A DNA stretch of 64,000 nucleotides. Origin: Leucobacter celer subsp. astrifaciens (lineage in GTDB: Bacteria > Actinomycetota > Actinomycetes > Actinomycetales > Microbacteriaceae). Under the pieces are notes generated by a model. The model saw only the letters and a list, made by a program, of their open reading frames with translations. It was not told the DNA's origin and did no database searches. Below, piece by piece: positions 1-9,372 of this stretch (position 1 is the stretch's first letter; each line of letters starts with the position of its first letter). The translations under genes and the position numbers were made by a program. Where the stretch lies: NCBI RefSeq assembly GCF_001273835.1, contig NZ_JHEI01000136.1, forward strand, positions 62,001 through 126,000, given 5' to 3'.

Positions 1-1
1 G

Positions 2-145
2 TACTCCGTGACCGATCCTCCCATCAAGATGTTCCGCAAGGTGCTCCCGCCGATCCGGCTCGGCCAGATCATGCTCGACCTCGGGTGGATGCTCACACTG
101 ATCTCATGCTGGATCCTGCTCGCCATCATCCCCGGATGGTGGTGA
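2..145 (+). CDS. YggT family membrane protein, C-terminal fragment
   Basis: The gene runs in from the left edge, so only its last 47 residues are visible, ending at TGA 143-145. The fragment has a TDPP motif, then a basic proline-rich turn (RKVLPPIR), then one hydrophobic segment ending in GWW. This is the usual C-terminus of YggT proteins. In actinobacteria yggT lies between sepF and divIVA in the division cluster, and divIVA does follow here 91 bases later. YggT proteins are small inner-membrane proteins linked to cell shape and osmotic tolerance; their exact role is not settled. The start and first membrane segment lie outside the window. Confidence 0.8.
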   Translation, partial: YSVTDPPIKMFRKVLPPIRLGQIMLDLGWMLTLISCWILLAIIPGWW

Positions 146-236
146 CAGGCGGCCCTCCACCTGCGCGAATCCGACTTTATTTGCTAGCGTTGACCCACGA
201 CCACGTCAGTGGTCCCGAAGCGAAAGAGACGTAACG

Positions 237-917
237 ATGGCCCTGACTCCCGAAGATGTCGTGAATCAGAAGTTCACGATCACCAAGTTCCGCGACGGCT
301 ACGATCTCGACCAGGTCGACGATTTCCTCGACACGATCGTCGAGGAGCTGCGCCAGCAAGAGCAGGAGAAGGAAGAGCTGCGCGCGCAGATCGCGGAGCT
401 CACCGCCAAGCTGGAGGCCTGCGAGGCCTCGAAGGGCGAGCAGAGCGGCCAGCAGGAGCAGGCCGCCTCCGAGCAGACCATCGTCGTCGACGCCCCCGTC
501 CCCGTCCCCGCACCGGTGCCGACTCCGGCAGCGGCTCCCGTCGAGACGAGCGCCCCGCAGGCCGACGCCGTCAAGTCGAGCGCCATGCTGCAGCTCGCGC
601 TGGAGCTGCACGACAAGCACGTGCACGAGGGCGAGACGACCCGCGACAAGCTCATCGCCGAGGCCGAGGCGAAGCGCGATCAGATGATCGATGACGCCGA
701 GCGCACCGCCAAGCAGCTCGTGGAAGAGGCGCAGAAGCAGCGCGCCGAAGAGCTCCGCGTGCTCGGCGAGGAGCGCAGCGACCTCCAGTTCAAGATCAAG
801 GATCTGCGCCAGTTCGAGAGCGAGTACCGCTCGACCCTCCGCTCGTACATCCAGTCGCAGCTGCGCGGTCTGGACGGCTCGCCCGAGCCCGCCGGCGCGC
901 CCGACGGTCTGCAGTAG
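237..917 (+). CDS. divIVA: DivIVA/Wag31 polar growth and septum protein
   Basis: This is a 226-residue cytoplasmic coiled-coil scaffold that marks cell poles and recruits the wall-synthesis machinery in actinobacteria. The N-terminal lipid-binding domain is intact: a LTPEDV start, KFTITKFRDGYD, then DQVDDFLD within the first 40 residues. A coiled coil covers about residues 40-80, then a proline/alanine/valine-rich linker (about 85-120), then a second long coiled coil to about 210. The ATG at 237 has only a weak GA-rich ribosome site, but no other start keeps the conserved N-terminus. A possible -10 (TAGCGT) lies at 184-189. The position between yggT and lspA is the standard actinobacterial order. 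Confidence 0.95.
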   Translation: MALTPEDVVNQKFTITKFRDGYDLDQVDDFLDTIVEELRQQEQEKEELRAQIAELTAKLEACEASKGEQSGQQEQAASEQTIVVDAPVPVPAPVPTPAAAPVETSAPQADAVKSSAMLQLALELHDKHVHEGETTRDKLIAEAEAKRDQMIDDAERTAKQLVEEAQKQRAEELRVLGEERSDLQFKIKDLRQFESEYRSTLRSYIQSQLRGLDGSPEPAGAPDGLQ

Positions 918-925
918 CCGGGAGC

Positions 926-1615
926 GTGAACGACGCTTCCGACGTGGCGGCGGATGCCGCCACCGCTTCCTCATCGCGACGCCGACTGGTGCCACTGCTC
1001 CTGATCGGTGTCGCGATTGCGGTGTTCGCGGCCGACCAGCTGGTGAAGAACTGGGTGGTGGCCACGCTCCCCGAGGGGCGGACGGTGCCGGTGCTCGGCG
1101 AGTTCCTGCAGTGGCACTTCGTGCGCAACCCGGGTGCCGCGTTCTCCATGGCCAGCGGGGCGACCTGGATCTTCACGATCCTCGCCACCGTCGTGGTCGT
1201 GGTGATCCTGTGGCAGATCCGGCGCCTGCGCTCGATCTCGTGGTCGATCTTCCTCGGACTCCTGCTCGGGGGTGTGCTCGGCAACCTCACGGATCGTCTC
1301 ACCCGCGATCCGGGGTTCCCCGAGGGGCACGTGATCGACTTCATCCTCACCCCGTGGATGTGGCTCGGGTTCAACCCGGCCATCTACAACATCGCCGACA
1401 TGGGAATTGTGATCGGCATGGGGCTGTTCGTGGTGATCAGTCTGCTCGGTCTGCCCATCGACGGCTCCCCGCGCGCGCGTCGCGGAGAGGCCGGCGACGA
1501 GGGAACGGCCGCGAGTACCGAGTCCGCCGACGGTGCTGATCCTGCCGACGCCGCCGAGCCCGCTGACGGATCCTCACCCGCCGACGGCGAGGAGCGCGGC
1601 GATGGAGCGGCGTAG
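926..1615 (+). CDS. lspA: Prolipoprotein signal peptidase (signal peptidase II)
   Basis: LspA is the inner-membrane aspartyl protease that cleaves lipoprotein signal peptides after Lgt has lipidated the cysteine. The protein has 229 residues and four hydrophobic segments (about 20-40, 80-97, 106-120 and 150-176). The catalytic aspartates are seen in GNLTDR (Asp123) and YNIADM (Asp158); AADQLVK and the VRNPGAAF loop are also present. The start is GTG, 8 bases after the divIVA stop, with GGAG just upstream. The last 50 or so residues are an acidic Asp/Ala/Pro/Ser tail longer than in most LspA proteins. Its 3' end overlaps rluD by 14 bases. The partner lgt is at about 37.7 kb. Confidence 0.95.
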   Translation: MNDASDVAADAATASSSRRRLVPLLLIGVAIAVFAADQLVKNWVVATLPEGRTVPVLGEFLQWHFVRNPGAAFSMASGATWIFTILATVVVVVILWQIRRLRSISWSIFLGLLLGGVLGNLTDRLTRDPGFPEGHVIDFILTPWMWLGFNPAIYNIADMGIVIGMGLFVVISLLGLPIDGSPRARRGEAGDEGTAASTESADGADPADAAEPADGSSPADGEERGDGAA

Positions 1616-2534
1616 CCTTCCCGTCCCCGATGGGCTGGCCGGGGAGCGGGTCGACGCCGCCCTCGCCAAACTGCTGGGATTCTCGCGCAGCTTCGCGGCG
1701 GAGATCGCGCAGTCGGGCGGCGTGAGCCTCGACGGACGGACGCTCGGCAAGTCGGATCGGCTCGCGGCCGGCGGCTGGCTCGAGGTCGAGTGGCAGGAGA
1801 AGCGCGGCCCCGAAGTGGTTCCCGTGCACCTGCCCGAGCTGGGGATCGTGCACGACGACGACGACATCGTGGTGGTCGACAAGCCCGCCGGTGTCGCGGC
1901 GCACCCCTCGCTCGGCTGGGAGGGGCCGACCGTGCTCGGCGCGCTCGCCGGAGCCGGGTACCGCATCGCGACGTCGGGACCCTCCGAACGGCAAGGCATC
2001 GTGCATCGGCTCGACGCCGGTACGAGCGGCCTGATGGTGGTCGCCAAGAGCGAGCATGCCTACAGCGAACTGAAACGCGCCTTCAAGGAGCGCGAGGTCG
2101 ACAAGATCTACCACGCGGTGGTGCAGGGGCACCCCGATCCCTTCTCGGGCACGATCGAGGGGCCGATCGGCCGGCACCCCGGCCACGAGTGGAAGTTCGC
2201 GGTGACCCGCGACGGCAAACCCTCGGTCACGCACTACGAGACGCTTGAGGCGTTCCCGTACGCGACCCTGCTCGAGATCGAGCTCGAGACGGGCCGCACC
2301 CACCAGATCCGCGTGCACATGTCGGCGCAGCGGCATCCGTGCGTCGGCGACGGCATGTACGGCGCGGATCCGACGCTCTCGGCTCGCCTGGGACTCACCC
2401 GGCAGTGGCTGCATGCGATGCGGCTCGGCTTCCGGCACCCGGGCAGTGGCGAGCCCGTGGAGTTCGAGAGCGTCTATCCCGAGGATCTGCAGCACGCGCT
2501 CGACCTGCTGGGCGGGATCGAATCCGGCGTTTGA
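1602..2534 (+). CDS. rluD: RluD/RluA family 23S rRNA pseudouridine synthase
   Basis: This enzyme isomerises uridines in 23S rRNA to pseudouridine. The 310-residue protein has an N-terminal S4 RNA-binding domain (about 14-65, with the SLDGR turn) and the RluA catalytic domain. The catalytic aspartate is Asp138 in HRLDAGTSG, and [13 protein letters not shown] follows near residue 230. The ATG at 1602 was chosen because the protein then begins directly with the S4 domain. An upstream in-frame codon at 1533 would add a proline-rich, non-conserved stretch inside lspA. The 14-base overlap with lspA suggests coupled translation. The exact target uridines cannot be told from sequence. Confidence 0.92.
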   Translation: MERRSLPVPDGLAGERVDAALAKLLGFSRSFAAEIAQSGGVSLDGRTLGKSDRLAAGGWLEVEWQEKRGPEVVPVHLPELGIVHDDDDIVVVDKPAGVAAHPSLGWEGPTVLGALAGAGYRIATSGPSERQGIVHRLDAGTSGLMVVAKSEHAYSELKRAFKEREVDKIYHAVVQGHPDPFSGTIEGPIGRHPGHEWKFAVTRDGKPSVTHYETLEAFPYATLLEIELETGRTHQIRVHMSAQRHPCVGDGMYGADPTLSARLGLTRQWLHAMRLGFRHPGSGEPVEFESVYPEDLQHALDLLGGIESGV

Positions 2535-2583
2535 CGGGGCATCGCGCGCCCGGGCTCGCGCGTCGTGCGAGCGCGCGGCCGGA

Positions 2584-3411
2584 TCAGCCGGCGGCCTCCG
2601 CTGCGGTCCTGCAGGCGCCGTCGCCGTTCGGGTCCGTGTCGTCGAAGTCCTCCTCGGAGATGACGATGCCGTTCGCGACGGTGTAGCTCAGCACCGCCGA
2701 GGCGCAGGAGTCGCGGGTCGGCGCCACGAAGAACAGCGCGGTGTGCTCGCCGAAGCCCGGGAACCCGTGCTCCTTCACCCAGACCTCCGTGCCGCGCACC
2801 GCATCGACGCCGATGACGCGGCTGTCGTCGGGTGCGTCGCTGTTCAGGGTGCCCTCGAGCAGCACCGCGACCACCCCCTGGTCCGAGCGTCCGGCGAAAC
2901 TCGCGGTGTGCTCCGGGCCTCGCATGATCCGGGTGCGCGTCAGCTCGCGCGGCTCCTGCTCCGTGCTGATGCCGAGCACGAAGGTGACGAACTCGTCCTC
3001 CGTGTAGCCCCGGTAGTGCATCCGGCGGGTCGTCTGCACGAGCCCGACGACGACCGGGTCGTCGCCGTCGAGGGTGTAGAGATAGGACTCCGCGATGATC
3101 TCGTAGTCGTCCCGTGCGGGGAGCTTCAGGCCGGTACCGAGCAGCTCGCCGGCATCGAGGCGCGCAGTGGAGCCGTCGGGGAGCCGGATCTCGCTCGGCC
3201 CGGGAAGGTCGTCAGCGGAGGCGTGTCCGGCGGGCTTCTCGAACGGCCCGAACGCCGCCCACCCCTCGGAGGCCGCGGAGTCGCCCGTCGCGTCCTCTCC
3301 GAGGGTGCAGCCCTCGAGGGCGAGGACGAGAGCGAGGGCGCCGAGCACGGCCGCAGTGCTCGGGCGGAGGAGCCGGGGCCGGCGTCCGGCGAGCCCGTCG
3401 CGGCGGCTCAT
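2584..3411 (-). CDS. Putative lipoprotein/secreted protein, unknown
   Basis: A 275-residue protein I do not recognise. It starts with basic residues and a hydrophobic stretch (about 15-34) ending in LEGC. That is only a poor lipobox, because Glu sits where a small residue is expected, so it may be a lipoprotein or an uncleaved membrane anchor. The mature part is acidic, with no motif I can name. A C-terminal DTDPNGDGACR stretch resembles a calcium-binding or secreted-protein tail. The start ATG (3411-3409) overlaps the stop of the HTH gene by 4 bases (ATGA), so the two are co-translated and probably work together. It converges on rluD with a 49-base gap. Confidence 0.7.
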   Translation of the reverse strand: MSRRDGLAGRRPRLLRPSTAAVLGALALVLALEGCTLGEDATGDSAASEGWAAFGPFEKPAGHASADDLPGPSEIRLPDGSTARLDAGELLGTGLKLPARDDYEIIAESYLYTLDGDDPVVVGLVQTTRRMHYRGYTEDEFVTFVLGISTEQEPRELTRTRIMRGPEHTASFAGRSDQGVVAVLLEGTLNSDAPDDSRVIGVDAVRGTEVWVKEHGFPGFGEHTALFFVAPTRDSCASAVLSYTVANGIVISEEDFDDTDPNGDGACRTAAEAAG

Positions 3412-4235
3412 ACGCACAGCTTCGGTCCGAGATCCTCGGTGCGCCCGTCGACCGTGATGGTCGCCTGACCGCAGATCCTGGCTGCGACGTCGGGCTCGAT
3501 GATCATCGGGGTGTAGAGCGACTGCAGGTTGATGTCGGTGCGCGACTGGGCCCGCTCGCTCGTCGGGTCGTCCATGGGCCAGATCCGCATCGTCATCGTG
3601 TTGCCCTCGGTCTTGTTGTCGTACCGCGTGACGCGTCCCCAGACGGCCATGCAGTCGTTGGAATACAGCAGCTGCACGTGCACCTGGTTCTCGAGACGGG
3701 CTTCCGACGCCGCGATCACCGCGTCCTCCTTGCACGCGGTGCGCATGGGATCCACCCCGTTCGCGGCGGCGAGGTAGGGGCCCTCGGCATTCTCCGGCGC
3801 TCCCGGGAGCGCCCCGGCGCTGCTGAGGCTGCCCCAGACGAGGCTGGTGGCGAGCGCCGAGACGAGGGCCGCGGAGATCGCGATCGCGGCGGTCTGCAGC
3901 AGCGAGAACCGACGGCGCTGCGCCGGGGCATCCGCCGCATCGGCGCCCGCCGGGCTGCTGCGCGGATCGAGCGCGTTCCGGCGCGCGCGCCACTCGGCCT
4001 GCGCTCCGCCGAGCTCGGTGACGAGCTTCATCACCGTGTTCTCGGTCGGGAGGGCCCGGCCCGAGAAGGCCACCGAGATGACGCTCTTCGAGATCCCCGT
4101 GCGCGCACTGAGCGCCGCGAGCGTCGGATTGCCGGCCGATCTCTTCAGATCCCTGAGCGCTTCGGCGAATGCTTCGACGGAGTCCGGCTCGGGCTCCTGA
4201 GCCCGACCCTCGTCCACGACGACGGTGTCTGACAT
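3408..4235 (-). CDS. Membrane-anchored HTH (XRE-like) protein with DUF2690 domain
   Basis: The N-terminal half (about residues 20-85) is a helix-turn-helix region of the XRE kind (TLAALSARTGISKSVISVAF). A short linker is followed by one transmembrane segment (about 113-134). An outer domain (about 160-225) matches DUF2690: conserved Cys in ACKEDA, then the LLYSNDCMAVWGRV core. Known members are actinobacterial and uncharacterised. The layout suggests a one-component sensor, with DNA binding inside and a disulfide-bearing domain outside. The ATG at 4235 has GGAGGAG just upstream. The stop overlaps the start of the putative lipoprotein by 4 bases. What it binds is not visible. Confidence 0.8.
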   Translation of the reverse strand: MSDTVVVDEGRAQEPEPDSVEAFAEALRDLKRSAGNPTLAALSARTGISKSVISVAFSGRALPTENTVMKLVTELGGAQAEWRARRNALDPRSSPAGADAADAPAQRRRFSLLQTAAIAISAALVSALATSLVWGSLSSAGALPGAPENAEGPYLAAANGVDPMRTACKEDAVIAASEARLENQVHVQLLYSNDCMAVWGRVTRYDNKTEGNTMTMRIWPMDDPTSERAQSRTDINLQSLYTPMIIEPDVAARICGQATITVDGRTEDLGPKLCV

Positions 4236-4631
4236 GTCTCCTCCGCTGGTCGGCTGTTCCGGAACGCGAACCCGGATGTTCGGGTCCTCGGAAACGGCGA
4301 AGTTCGCCTGGGGTCAACAATAGACGCGCCGTAGCCGGCACCTCGCCAGGACCCAGCCCGAACATCAGCAGGAGGGCGGATTCCCGCGGCATGCCGGGGG
4401 TTCGTTTTTTCCGTTCGGATCCGAACCGCCGGATCACGGTCCTCCGGGCGCCCGGCGGGAAGGACGCAGGAGCGGTGCGGCTGCGCACCGCGGCCGATCC
4501 GGTGACGCGGGATCCCGTCCGGAAATTTCGAATGGATCCGGAACCGGCTCGAATCGGACGGAGAACTGCTTGACTGGCGGCCAGGCGCGCGGACGGGACC
4601 GCGTGGCGCAGGCCGATGAAAGGGTGTCGGG
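4236..4631. other. Gene-free stretch between divergent genes
   Basis: These 396 bases hold no reading frame with coding-like third-position bias or a ribosome site. It must carry the promoters for the minus-strand HTH operon and the plus-strand zinc-ribbon gene. A TTGACC on the minus strand (complement near 4312-4317) could be a -35 for the HTH gene, but I see no TANNNT at the matching distance. A short T-run (4406-4411) is isolated. Nothing else stands out. Confidence 0.5.
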
Positions 4632-4790
4632 ATGGTTCGGACTACGGTGCGGCGTGTGACGGCGTCGAAGACGACGCGGGGCGACTGGATCCTGCGTGCG
4701 CGATGCGCCCAGTGGCACACGGTGTTCAAGCGCATGGCGCGCCCGGAGGCGCAGTACGAGTGCCCCTATTGCGGTTCCGAGGTGAGATGA
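4632..4790 (+). CDS. 52-residue putative zinc-ribbon protein
   Basis: A small gene of 52 codons. The protein is basic in its first half, with Cys25 and His29, then ends in a zinc-knuckle-like ECPYCGSEVR (Cys44, Cys47). Four metal ligands (Cys-X3-His ... Cys-X2-Cys) would suit a single zinc ribbon. About 85 percent of codons end in G or C, as in the neighbours, and GAAAGGG lies 8 bases before the ATG, so I believe it is real. It ends 131 bases before dnaE on the same strand. Function is unknown; nucleic-acid binding is a guess from the basic charge and CPYCG knuckle. Confidence 0.68.
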   Translation: MVRTTVRRVTASKTTRGDWILRARCAQWHTVFKRMARPEAQYECPYCGSEVR

Positions 4791-4888
4791 CCCGAGATCC
4801 TCCGCCCGAACGGGCCATATGCGCATCGGGGCATGCATCCGTGGAGCGGCCGGGCGGAGGACTCGCTCGCGCCGTCGGCGGCCCGGGG

Positions 4889-4894
4889 TATCCT
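4889..4894 (+). promoter_or_regulatory. -10 element (TATCCT) for dnaE
   Basis: TATCCT lies 27 bases before the dnaE GTG, leaving a leader of about 20 bases that contains a GAGAGGGG ribosome site. No convincing -35 is seen. Confidence 0.5.
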
Positions 4895-4921
4895 TGACGG
4901 GTCGGCGAGAGGGGTCCATCG

Positions 4922-7900
4922 GTGTCGGAGAAAGACGGGTTCGTCCACCTGCACGTGCACAGCGAGTATTCGATGCTCGACGGTGCGGCGAGGGTCGGTC
5001 CGCTCATGGACGCGGCCGTGGCGCAGGGAATGCCGGCGATCGCGGTCACCGACCACGGCAACACCTTCGGCGCGTTCGATTTCTGGAAGCAGGCGAAGGA
5101 TCGCGGCCTCAACCCGATCATCGGCATCGAGGCCTACCTCACCCCGGGCACGCACCGCAGTGACAAGACCCGTGTGCGCTGGGGCAGCGGCGGGGGCGAC
5201 GACGTCTCAGGCGCCGGCGCCTACACCCACATGACGATGCTCTCCGAGACGACGGAGGGCATGCACAACCTCTTCCGGTTGTCGAGCTACGCCTCGATGC
5301 AGGGCTACTACTTCAAACCGCGCATGGACCGCGAGCTGCTGCAGACCTACGGCAAGGGGCTCATCACCACCACGGGCTGCCCCTCGGGTGAGATCCAGAC
5401 CCGCCTGCGTCTCGGCCAGTACGCGGAGGCTAGGCAGGCGGCCGCCGAGTTCCAGGACATCTTCGGCAAGGAGAACTTCTTCTGCGAGCTGATGGATCAC
5501 GGCCTGGAGATCGAGCGCCGAGTGCAGACCGATCTCATCAAGATCGCCCGCGACCTCTCCATCCCGCTCGTCGCGACGAACGACCTGCACTACGTGCACG
5601 AAGCCGATGCCGAAGCGCACTCCGCGCTGCTGTGCGTGCAGTCGGGATCCCGGCTCGACGACCCGAACCGCTTCAAGTTCGACGGATCCGGCTACTACCT
5701 GAAGACCGCGGCCGAGATGCGGCACATCTTCCGCGACTACCCCGAGGCGTGCGACAACACGCTCCTCATCGCCGAGCGCTGCAACGTCGAGTTCAACACC
5801 TCGGCCAACTACATGCCGCGCTACCCGGTGCCGGACGGGGAGACCGAGGACAGCTGGTTCATCAAGGAGGTCGAGAAGGGCCTCCACTACCGCTACCCGA
5901 GCGGCATCCCCGACGACGTGCGCAAGCAGGCCGAGTACGAGATCGGCGTCATCACCCAGATGGGATTCCCGGGCTACTTCCTCGTCGTCGCCGACTTCAT
6001 CAACTGGTCGAAGGACAACGGCATCCGGGTGGGTCCCGGGCGCGGCTCGGGCGCGGGATCGATGGTGGCCTACGCGATGAGGATCACCGACCTCGACCCG
6101 CTGCAGCACGGGCTGATCTTCGAGCGCTTCCTCAACCCCGACCGCGTCTCGATGCCCGACTTCGACGTCGACTTCGATGATCGTCGTCGCGGCGAAGTCA
6201 TCAAGTACGTGACCGAGAAGTACGGCGACGAGCGCGTGGCGCAGATCGTCACCTACGGCACCATCAAGTCGAAGCAGGCGCTCAAGGACGCCTCGCGGGT
6301 GCTCGGCTTCCCCTTCGGCATGGGGGAGAAGCTGACGAAGGCGATGCCCCCCGCCGTGATGGCGAAGGACATCCCGCTCTCGGGCATCACCGACCCCGAT
6401 CATCCGCGGTACAAGGAGGCGGCCGAGTTCCGCGCCGTGCTGCAGGAGGATCCCGACGCCAAGACGGTGTACGACACCGCGCTCGGACTCGAGGGACTGA
6501 AGCGGCAGTGGGGCGTGCACGCCGCGGGCGTGATCATGTCGAGCGACCCGCTCATCGACATCATCCCGCTGCAGAAGCGCGAGCAGGACGGCCAGATCGT
6601 CACGCAGTTCGACTACCCGACCTGCGAGGGCCTCGGTCTCATCAAGATGGACTTCCTGGGGCTGCGCAACCTCACGATCATCTCCGACGCGCTCGAGAAC
6701 ATCCGCCTCAACCGGGGCGAGGAGCTCGACCTCGAGCGGCTCGAGCTCGACGACGCGCCCTCCTACGAACTGCTGGCGCGCGGCGACACGCTGGGCGTGT
6801 TCCAGCTCGACGGCGGCCCCATGCGCGGCCTGCTGCGCCTCATGAAGCCCGATAACTTCGAGGACATCTCGGCGGTGCTGGCGCTCTACCGGCCCGGTCC
6901 CATGGGTGCCGACTCGCACACCAACTACGCGCTGCGCAAGAACGGGCTGCAGGAGATCACGCCGATCCACCCCGAGCTCGAAGAGCCGCTGAAGGACATC
7001 CTCGACACCACCTACGGCCTCATCATCTACCAGGAGCAGGTGATGTCGATCGCGCAGCGCGTGGCCGGCTTCACGCTCGGCCAGGCGGATATTCTGCGCC
7101 GGGCCATGGGCAAGAAGAAGAAGTCCGAGCTGGACAAGCAGTACGCGGGTTTCTCCGGCGGCATGAAGGATCGCGGCTTCTCGGACGCGGCGATCAAATC
7201 GCTGTGGGACATCCTGCTGCCCTTCTCCGACTACGCCTTCAACAAGGCCCACTCGGCCGCCTACGGCGTGGTCAGCTACTGGACCGCCTACCTCAAGGAG
7301 CACTACCCGGCCGAGTACATGGCCGCCCTGCTCACGAGCGTCGGCGACTCGAAGGACAAGCTGGCGATCTATCTCAACGAGTGCCGCCGTATGGGCATCA
7401 AGGTGCTGCCGCCGGCGGTGAACGACTCGTTCGCCAACTTCTCGGCGGTCGGGGACGACATCCGCTTCGGGCTCGGCGCCATCCGCAACGTCGGCACCAA
7501 CGTGGTCGAGGCGGTGCGCGAGGCCCGCGAGCAGAAGGGCTCCTTCGAGAGCTTCCACGACTTCCTGAAGAAGGTGCCCCTCGTCGCGCTCAACAAGCGC
7601 ACCGTCGAGTCGCTCATCAAGGCCGGCGCGTTCGACGGCCTGGGAGGCACCCGGCGGGCGCTCGTGGAGATCCATGAGCAGTCGATCGAGAGCGCGGTCA
7701 AGGAGAAGCGCGACGCCGAGAACGGCAACATCGGATTCGATTTCGACAGCCTCTTCGCCGAGGCCGCGGAGGCCTCCGGCGACTCCGCGGACGCGGTCTC
7801 GCAGATCCCGGACCGGCCCGAGTGGACCAAGAAGGACAAGCTCGCCTTCGAACGCGAGATGCTGGGGCTCTACGTGTCCGACCACCCGCTGCGCGGGCTC

Positions 7901-8482
7901 GACGCGGCCCTCGCCAAGGAGGCGAACATCACCGTCGCGCAGGCCACGAACCCCGACACGGGCGCCGGGTTCGACGGTGAGATCGTGACGGTCGCCGGAC
8001 TGCTGACGAGCGTGCAGCACCGCACGGCGAAATCGGGCAACCTCTACGGCATGGTGACCCTCGAGGACTTCACCGGTGAGATCCAGGCGCTCTTCATGGG
8101 CAAGTCGTACCAGGAGTTCGGCAGCCTGCTGCAGCCCGACAGCATCGTCGCCCTGCGCGGCAAGCTGAACTCGCGCGACGACGGCATGTCGATGCACGCG
8201 TACGGGGTCAAACCCATCGACGCCGCGGTGCAGGAGGACGCGTCGACCCTCGAGCTGACGCTCACCGAGTCGCGGGCGACCGAGCCGCTGATGGAGGAGC
8301 TGAAGTCCACGCTGCGGCGGCACCCGGGCGAGAGCGAGGTGCGGCTCAGCCTCATCACACCGACCGCGGTGCGGATCTTCGAGCTGCGCGAGCAGGTGCG
8401 CATCACCTCGGATCTGTTCGGCGAGCTGAAGGGGATGCTCGGTCCGAAGTGCCTGCTGCCCGTGGAGGACGTGCTGGTGTGA
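4922..8482 (+). CDS. dnaE: DNA polymerase III alpha subunit (DnaE1)
   Basis: This is the replicative polymerase catalytic subunit, 1186 residues, full length for the DnaE1 class. The N-terminal PHP domain has its metal-binding motifs (HLHVHSEYS at 9-17, TDHGN, GIEAYL). In mycobacterial DnaE1 this domain is the active proofreader, and the same is likely here. The polymerase palm carries PDFDVDFDD near residue 415, and the GPGRGSGAGS motif lies near 375. A C-terminal OB-fold region (about 1000-1080) begins at VTVAGLLTSV. The start is GTG with a purine-rich leader. It lies downstream of rluD, as in many actinobacteria, though separated by the regulator pair and the zinc-ribbon gene. Confidence 0.98.
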   Translation: MSEKDGFVHLHVHSEYSMLDGAARVGPLMDAAVAQGMPAIAVTDHGNTFGAFDFWKQAKDRGLNPIIGIEAYLTPGTHRSDKTRVRWGSGGGDDVSGAGAYTHMTMLSETTEGMHNLFRLSSYASMQGYYFKPRMDRELLQTYGKGLITTTGCPSGEIQTRLRLGQYAEARQAAAEFQDIFGKENFFCELMDHGLEIERRVQTDLIKIARDLSIPLVATNDLHYVHEADAEAHSALLCVQSGSRLDDPNRFKFDGSGYYLKTAAEMRHIFRDYPEACDNTLLIAERCNVEFNTSANYMPRYPVPDGETEDSWFIKEVEKGLHYRYPSGIPDDVRKQAEYEIGVITQMGFPGYFLVVADFINWSKDNGIRVGPGRGSGAGSMVAYAMRITDLDPLQHGLIFERFLNPDRVSMPDFDVDFDDRRRGEVIKYVTEKYGDERVAQIVTYGTIKSKQALKDASRVLGFPFGMGEKLTKAMPPAVMAKDIPLSGITDPDHPRYKEAAEFRAVLQEDPDAKTVYDTALGLEGLKRQWGVHAAGVIMSSDPLIDIIPLQKREQDGQIVTQFDYPTCEGLGLIKMDFLGLRNLTIISDALENIRLNRGEELDLERLELDDAPSYELLARGDTLGVFQLDGGPMRGLLRLMKPDNFEDISAVLALYRPGPMGADSHTNYALRKNGLQEITPIHPELEEPLKDILDTTYGLIIYQEQVMSIAQRVAGFTLGQADILRRAMGKKKKSELDKQYAGFSGGMKDRGFSDAAIKSLWDILLPFSDYAFNKAHSAAYGVVSYWTAYLKEHYPAEYMAALLTSVGDSKDKLAIYLNECRRMGIKVLPPAVNDSFANFSAVGDDIRFGLGAIRNVGTNVVEAVREAREQKGSFESFHDFLKKVPLVALNKRTVESLIKAGAFDGLGGTRRALVEIHEQSIESAVKEKRDAENGNIGFDFDSLFAEAAEASGDSADAVSQIPDRPEWTKKDKLAFEREMLGLYVSDHPLRGLDAALAKEANITVAQATNPDTGAGFDGEIVTVAGLLTSVQHRTAKSGNLYGMVTLEDFTGEIQALFMGKSYQEFGSLLQPDSIVALRGKLNSRDDGMSMHAYGVKPIDAAVQEDASTLELTLTESRATEPLMEELKSTLRRHPGESEVRLSLITPTAVRIFELREQVRITSDLFGELKGMLGPKCLLPVEDVLV

Positions 8483-8526
8483 GCGAGCCGGGCGGCCGGC
8501 GTAACCCCGGTGAAACGGGTGCGGAG

Positions 8527-8532
8527 TAGTGT
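8527..8532 (+). promoter_or_regulatory. Leaderless -10 (TAGTGT) for nadE
   Basis: TAGTGT is followed by 7 bases and then the nadE ATG, so transcription would begin at or next to the start codon. One of about fourteen such sites in the window. Confidence 0.6.
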
Positions 8533-8539
8533 GGAAGGC

Positions 8540-9370
8540 ATGAGCGAGTTGCAGCAGCAGATCATCGGGGCGCTCGGCTCCCTGCCCGGGATCGATCCCG
8601 CGGCGGAGGTGGAGCGGCGCGTCGACTTCCTGGTCGAGTACGCGATGTCGATCCCGGCGTGCAAAGGCTTCGTGCTCGGCATCTCGGGCGGGCAGGACTC
8701 GTCGCTCGCCGGCCGGCTGAGCCAGCTCGCCGCCGAGCGCATGCGTGCGCGGGGCCGCCAGGCCGAGTTCATCGCGGTGCGGCTGCCCTACGGCGTGCAG
8801 CACGACGAGGACGACGCGCAGCTCGCGCTCTCGTTCATCCGGCCGGACCGCTCGGTCGCGGTGAACATCGGCGCGGGCGTCGACGGGATCGTCTCGGCCG
8901 TCGCCGACGCCACGGGAGAGCCGGTGTCCGACCTCACCAAGGGCAATGCCAAAGCGCGGATGCGCATGGTCGCGCAGTACACCATCGGCGGCGACCGGGA
9001 TCTGCTCGTCGTGGGAACCGACCACGGCGCCGAGGCGATCACGGGGTTCTTCACGAAGTTCGGCGACGGCGGCGCCGACGTCCTGCCGCTCTCCGGCCTC
9101 ACCAAGGGGCAGGGCGCCGAGATGCTGCAGCATCTCGGCGCGCCGAGCCGACTCTGGGAGAAGGCGCCGACGGCGGACCTCCTGGACGCCGATCCGGGAC
9201 AGTCCGACGAGGCGAACCTCGGCATCGGCTACCCGAAGATCGACGCCTACCTCCGGGGCGAGGACGTGGGCGCCGAGGACGCGGAGCACCTCGAACGTCG
9301 CTATCGGACCACCGAGCACAAGCGACGACTCCCGGTGACGCCGTTCGATACCTGGTGGAGAGAGGCCTGA
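8540..9370 (+). CDS. nadE: Ammonia-dependent NAD+ synthetase
   Basis: NadE adenylates and amidates nicotinic acid adenine dinucleotide to NAD+. At 276 residues it is the short ammonia-using form without a glutaminase domain. The ATP-pyrophosphatase loop [12 protein letters not shown] sits at about 48-59, and GTDHGAEA and [11 protein letters not shown] follow around 155-170. The ATG at 8540 was preferred over a GTG 30 bases upstream, because the family starts close to this point and a -10 element lies 7 bases before it. The msrA start follows 2 bases after its stop. NadD, the preceding enzyme of the pathway, is encoded at about 56.9 kb. Confidence 0.95.
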   Translation: MSELQQQIIGALGSLPGIDPAAEVERRVDFLVEYAMSIPACKGFVLGISGGQDSSLAGRLSQLAAERMRARGRQAEFIAVRLPYGVQHDEDDAQLALSFIRPDRSVAVNIGAGVDGIVSAVADATGEPVSDLTKGNAKARMRMVAQYTIGGDRDLLVVGTDHGAEAITGFFTKFGDGGADVLPLSGLTKGQGAEMLQHLGAPSRLWEKAPTADLLDADPGQSDEANLGIGYPKIDAYLRGEDVGAEDAEHLERRYRTTEHKRRLPVTPFDTWWREA

Positions 9371-9372
9371 TC

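Noticed and set aside
3412-4488. N-terminal extension of the putative lipoprotein gene on the minus strand
   Set aside because: The added residues lie out of frame inside the HTH/DUF2690 gene and hide a clear signal-like N-terminus at 3411.
5207-9319. A minus-strand open frame of 1370 codons opposite dnaE and nadE
   Set aside because: Composition is His/Arg/Val/Leu-rich with no family motif, and both plus-strand genes beneath it are certain.
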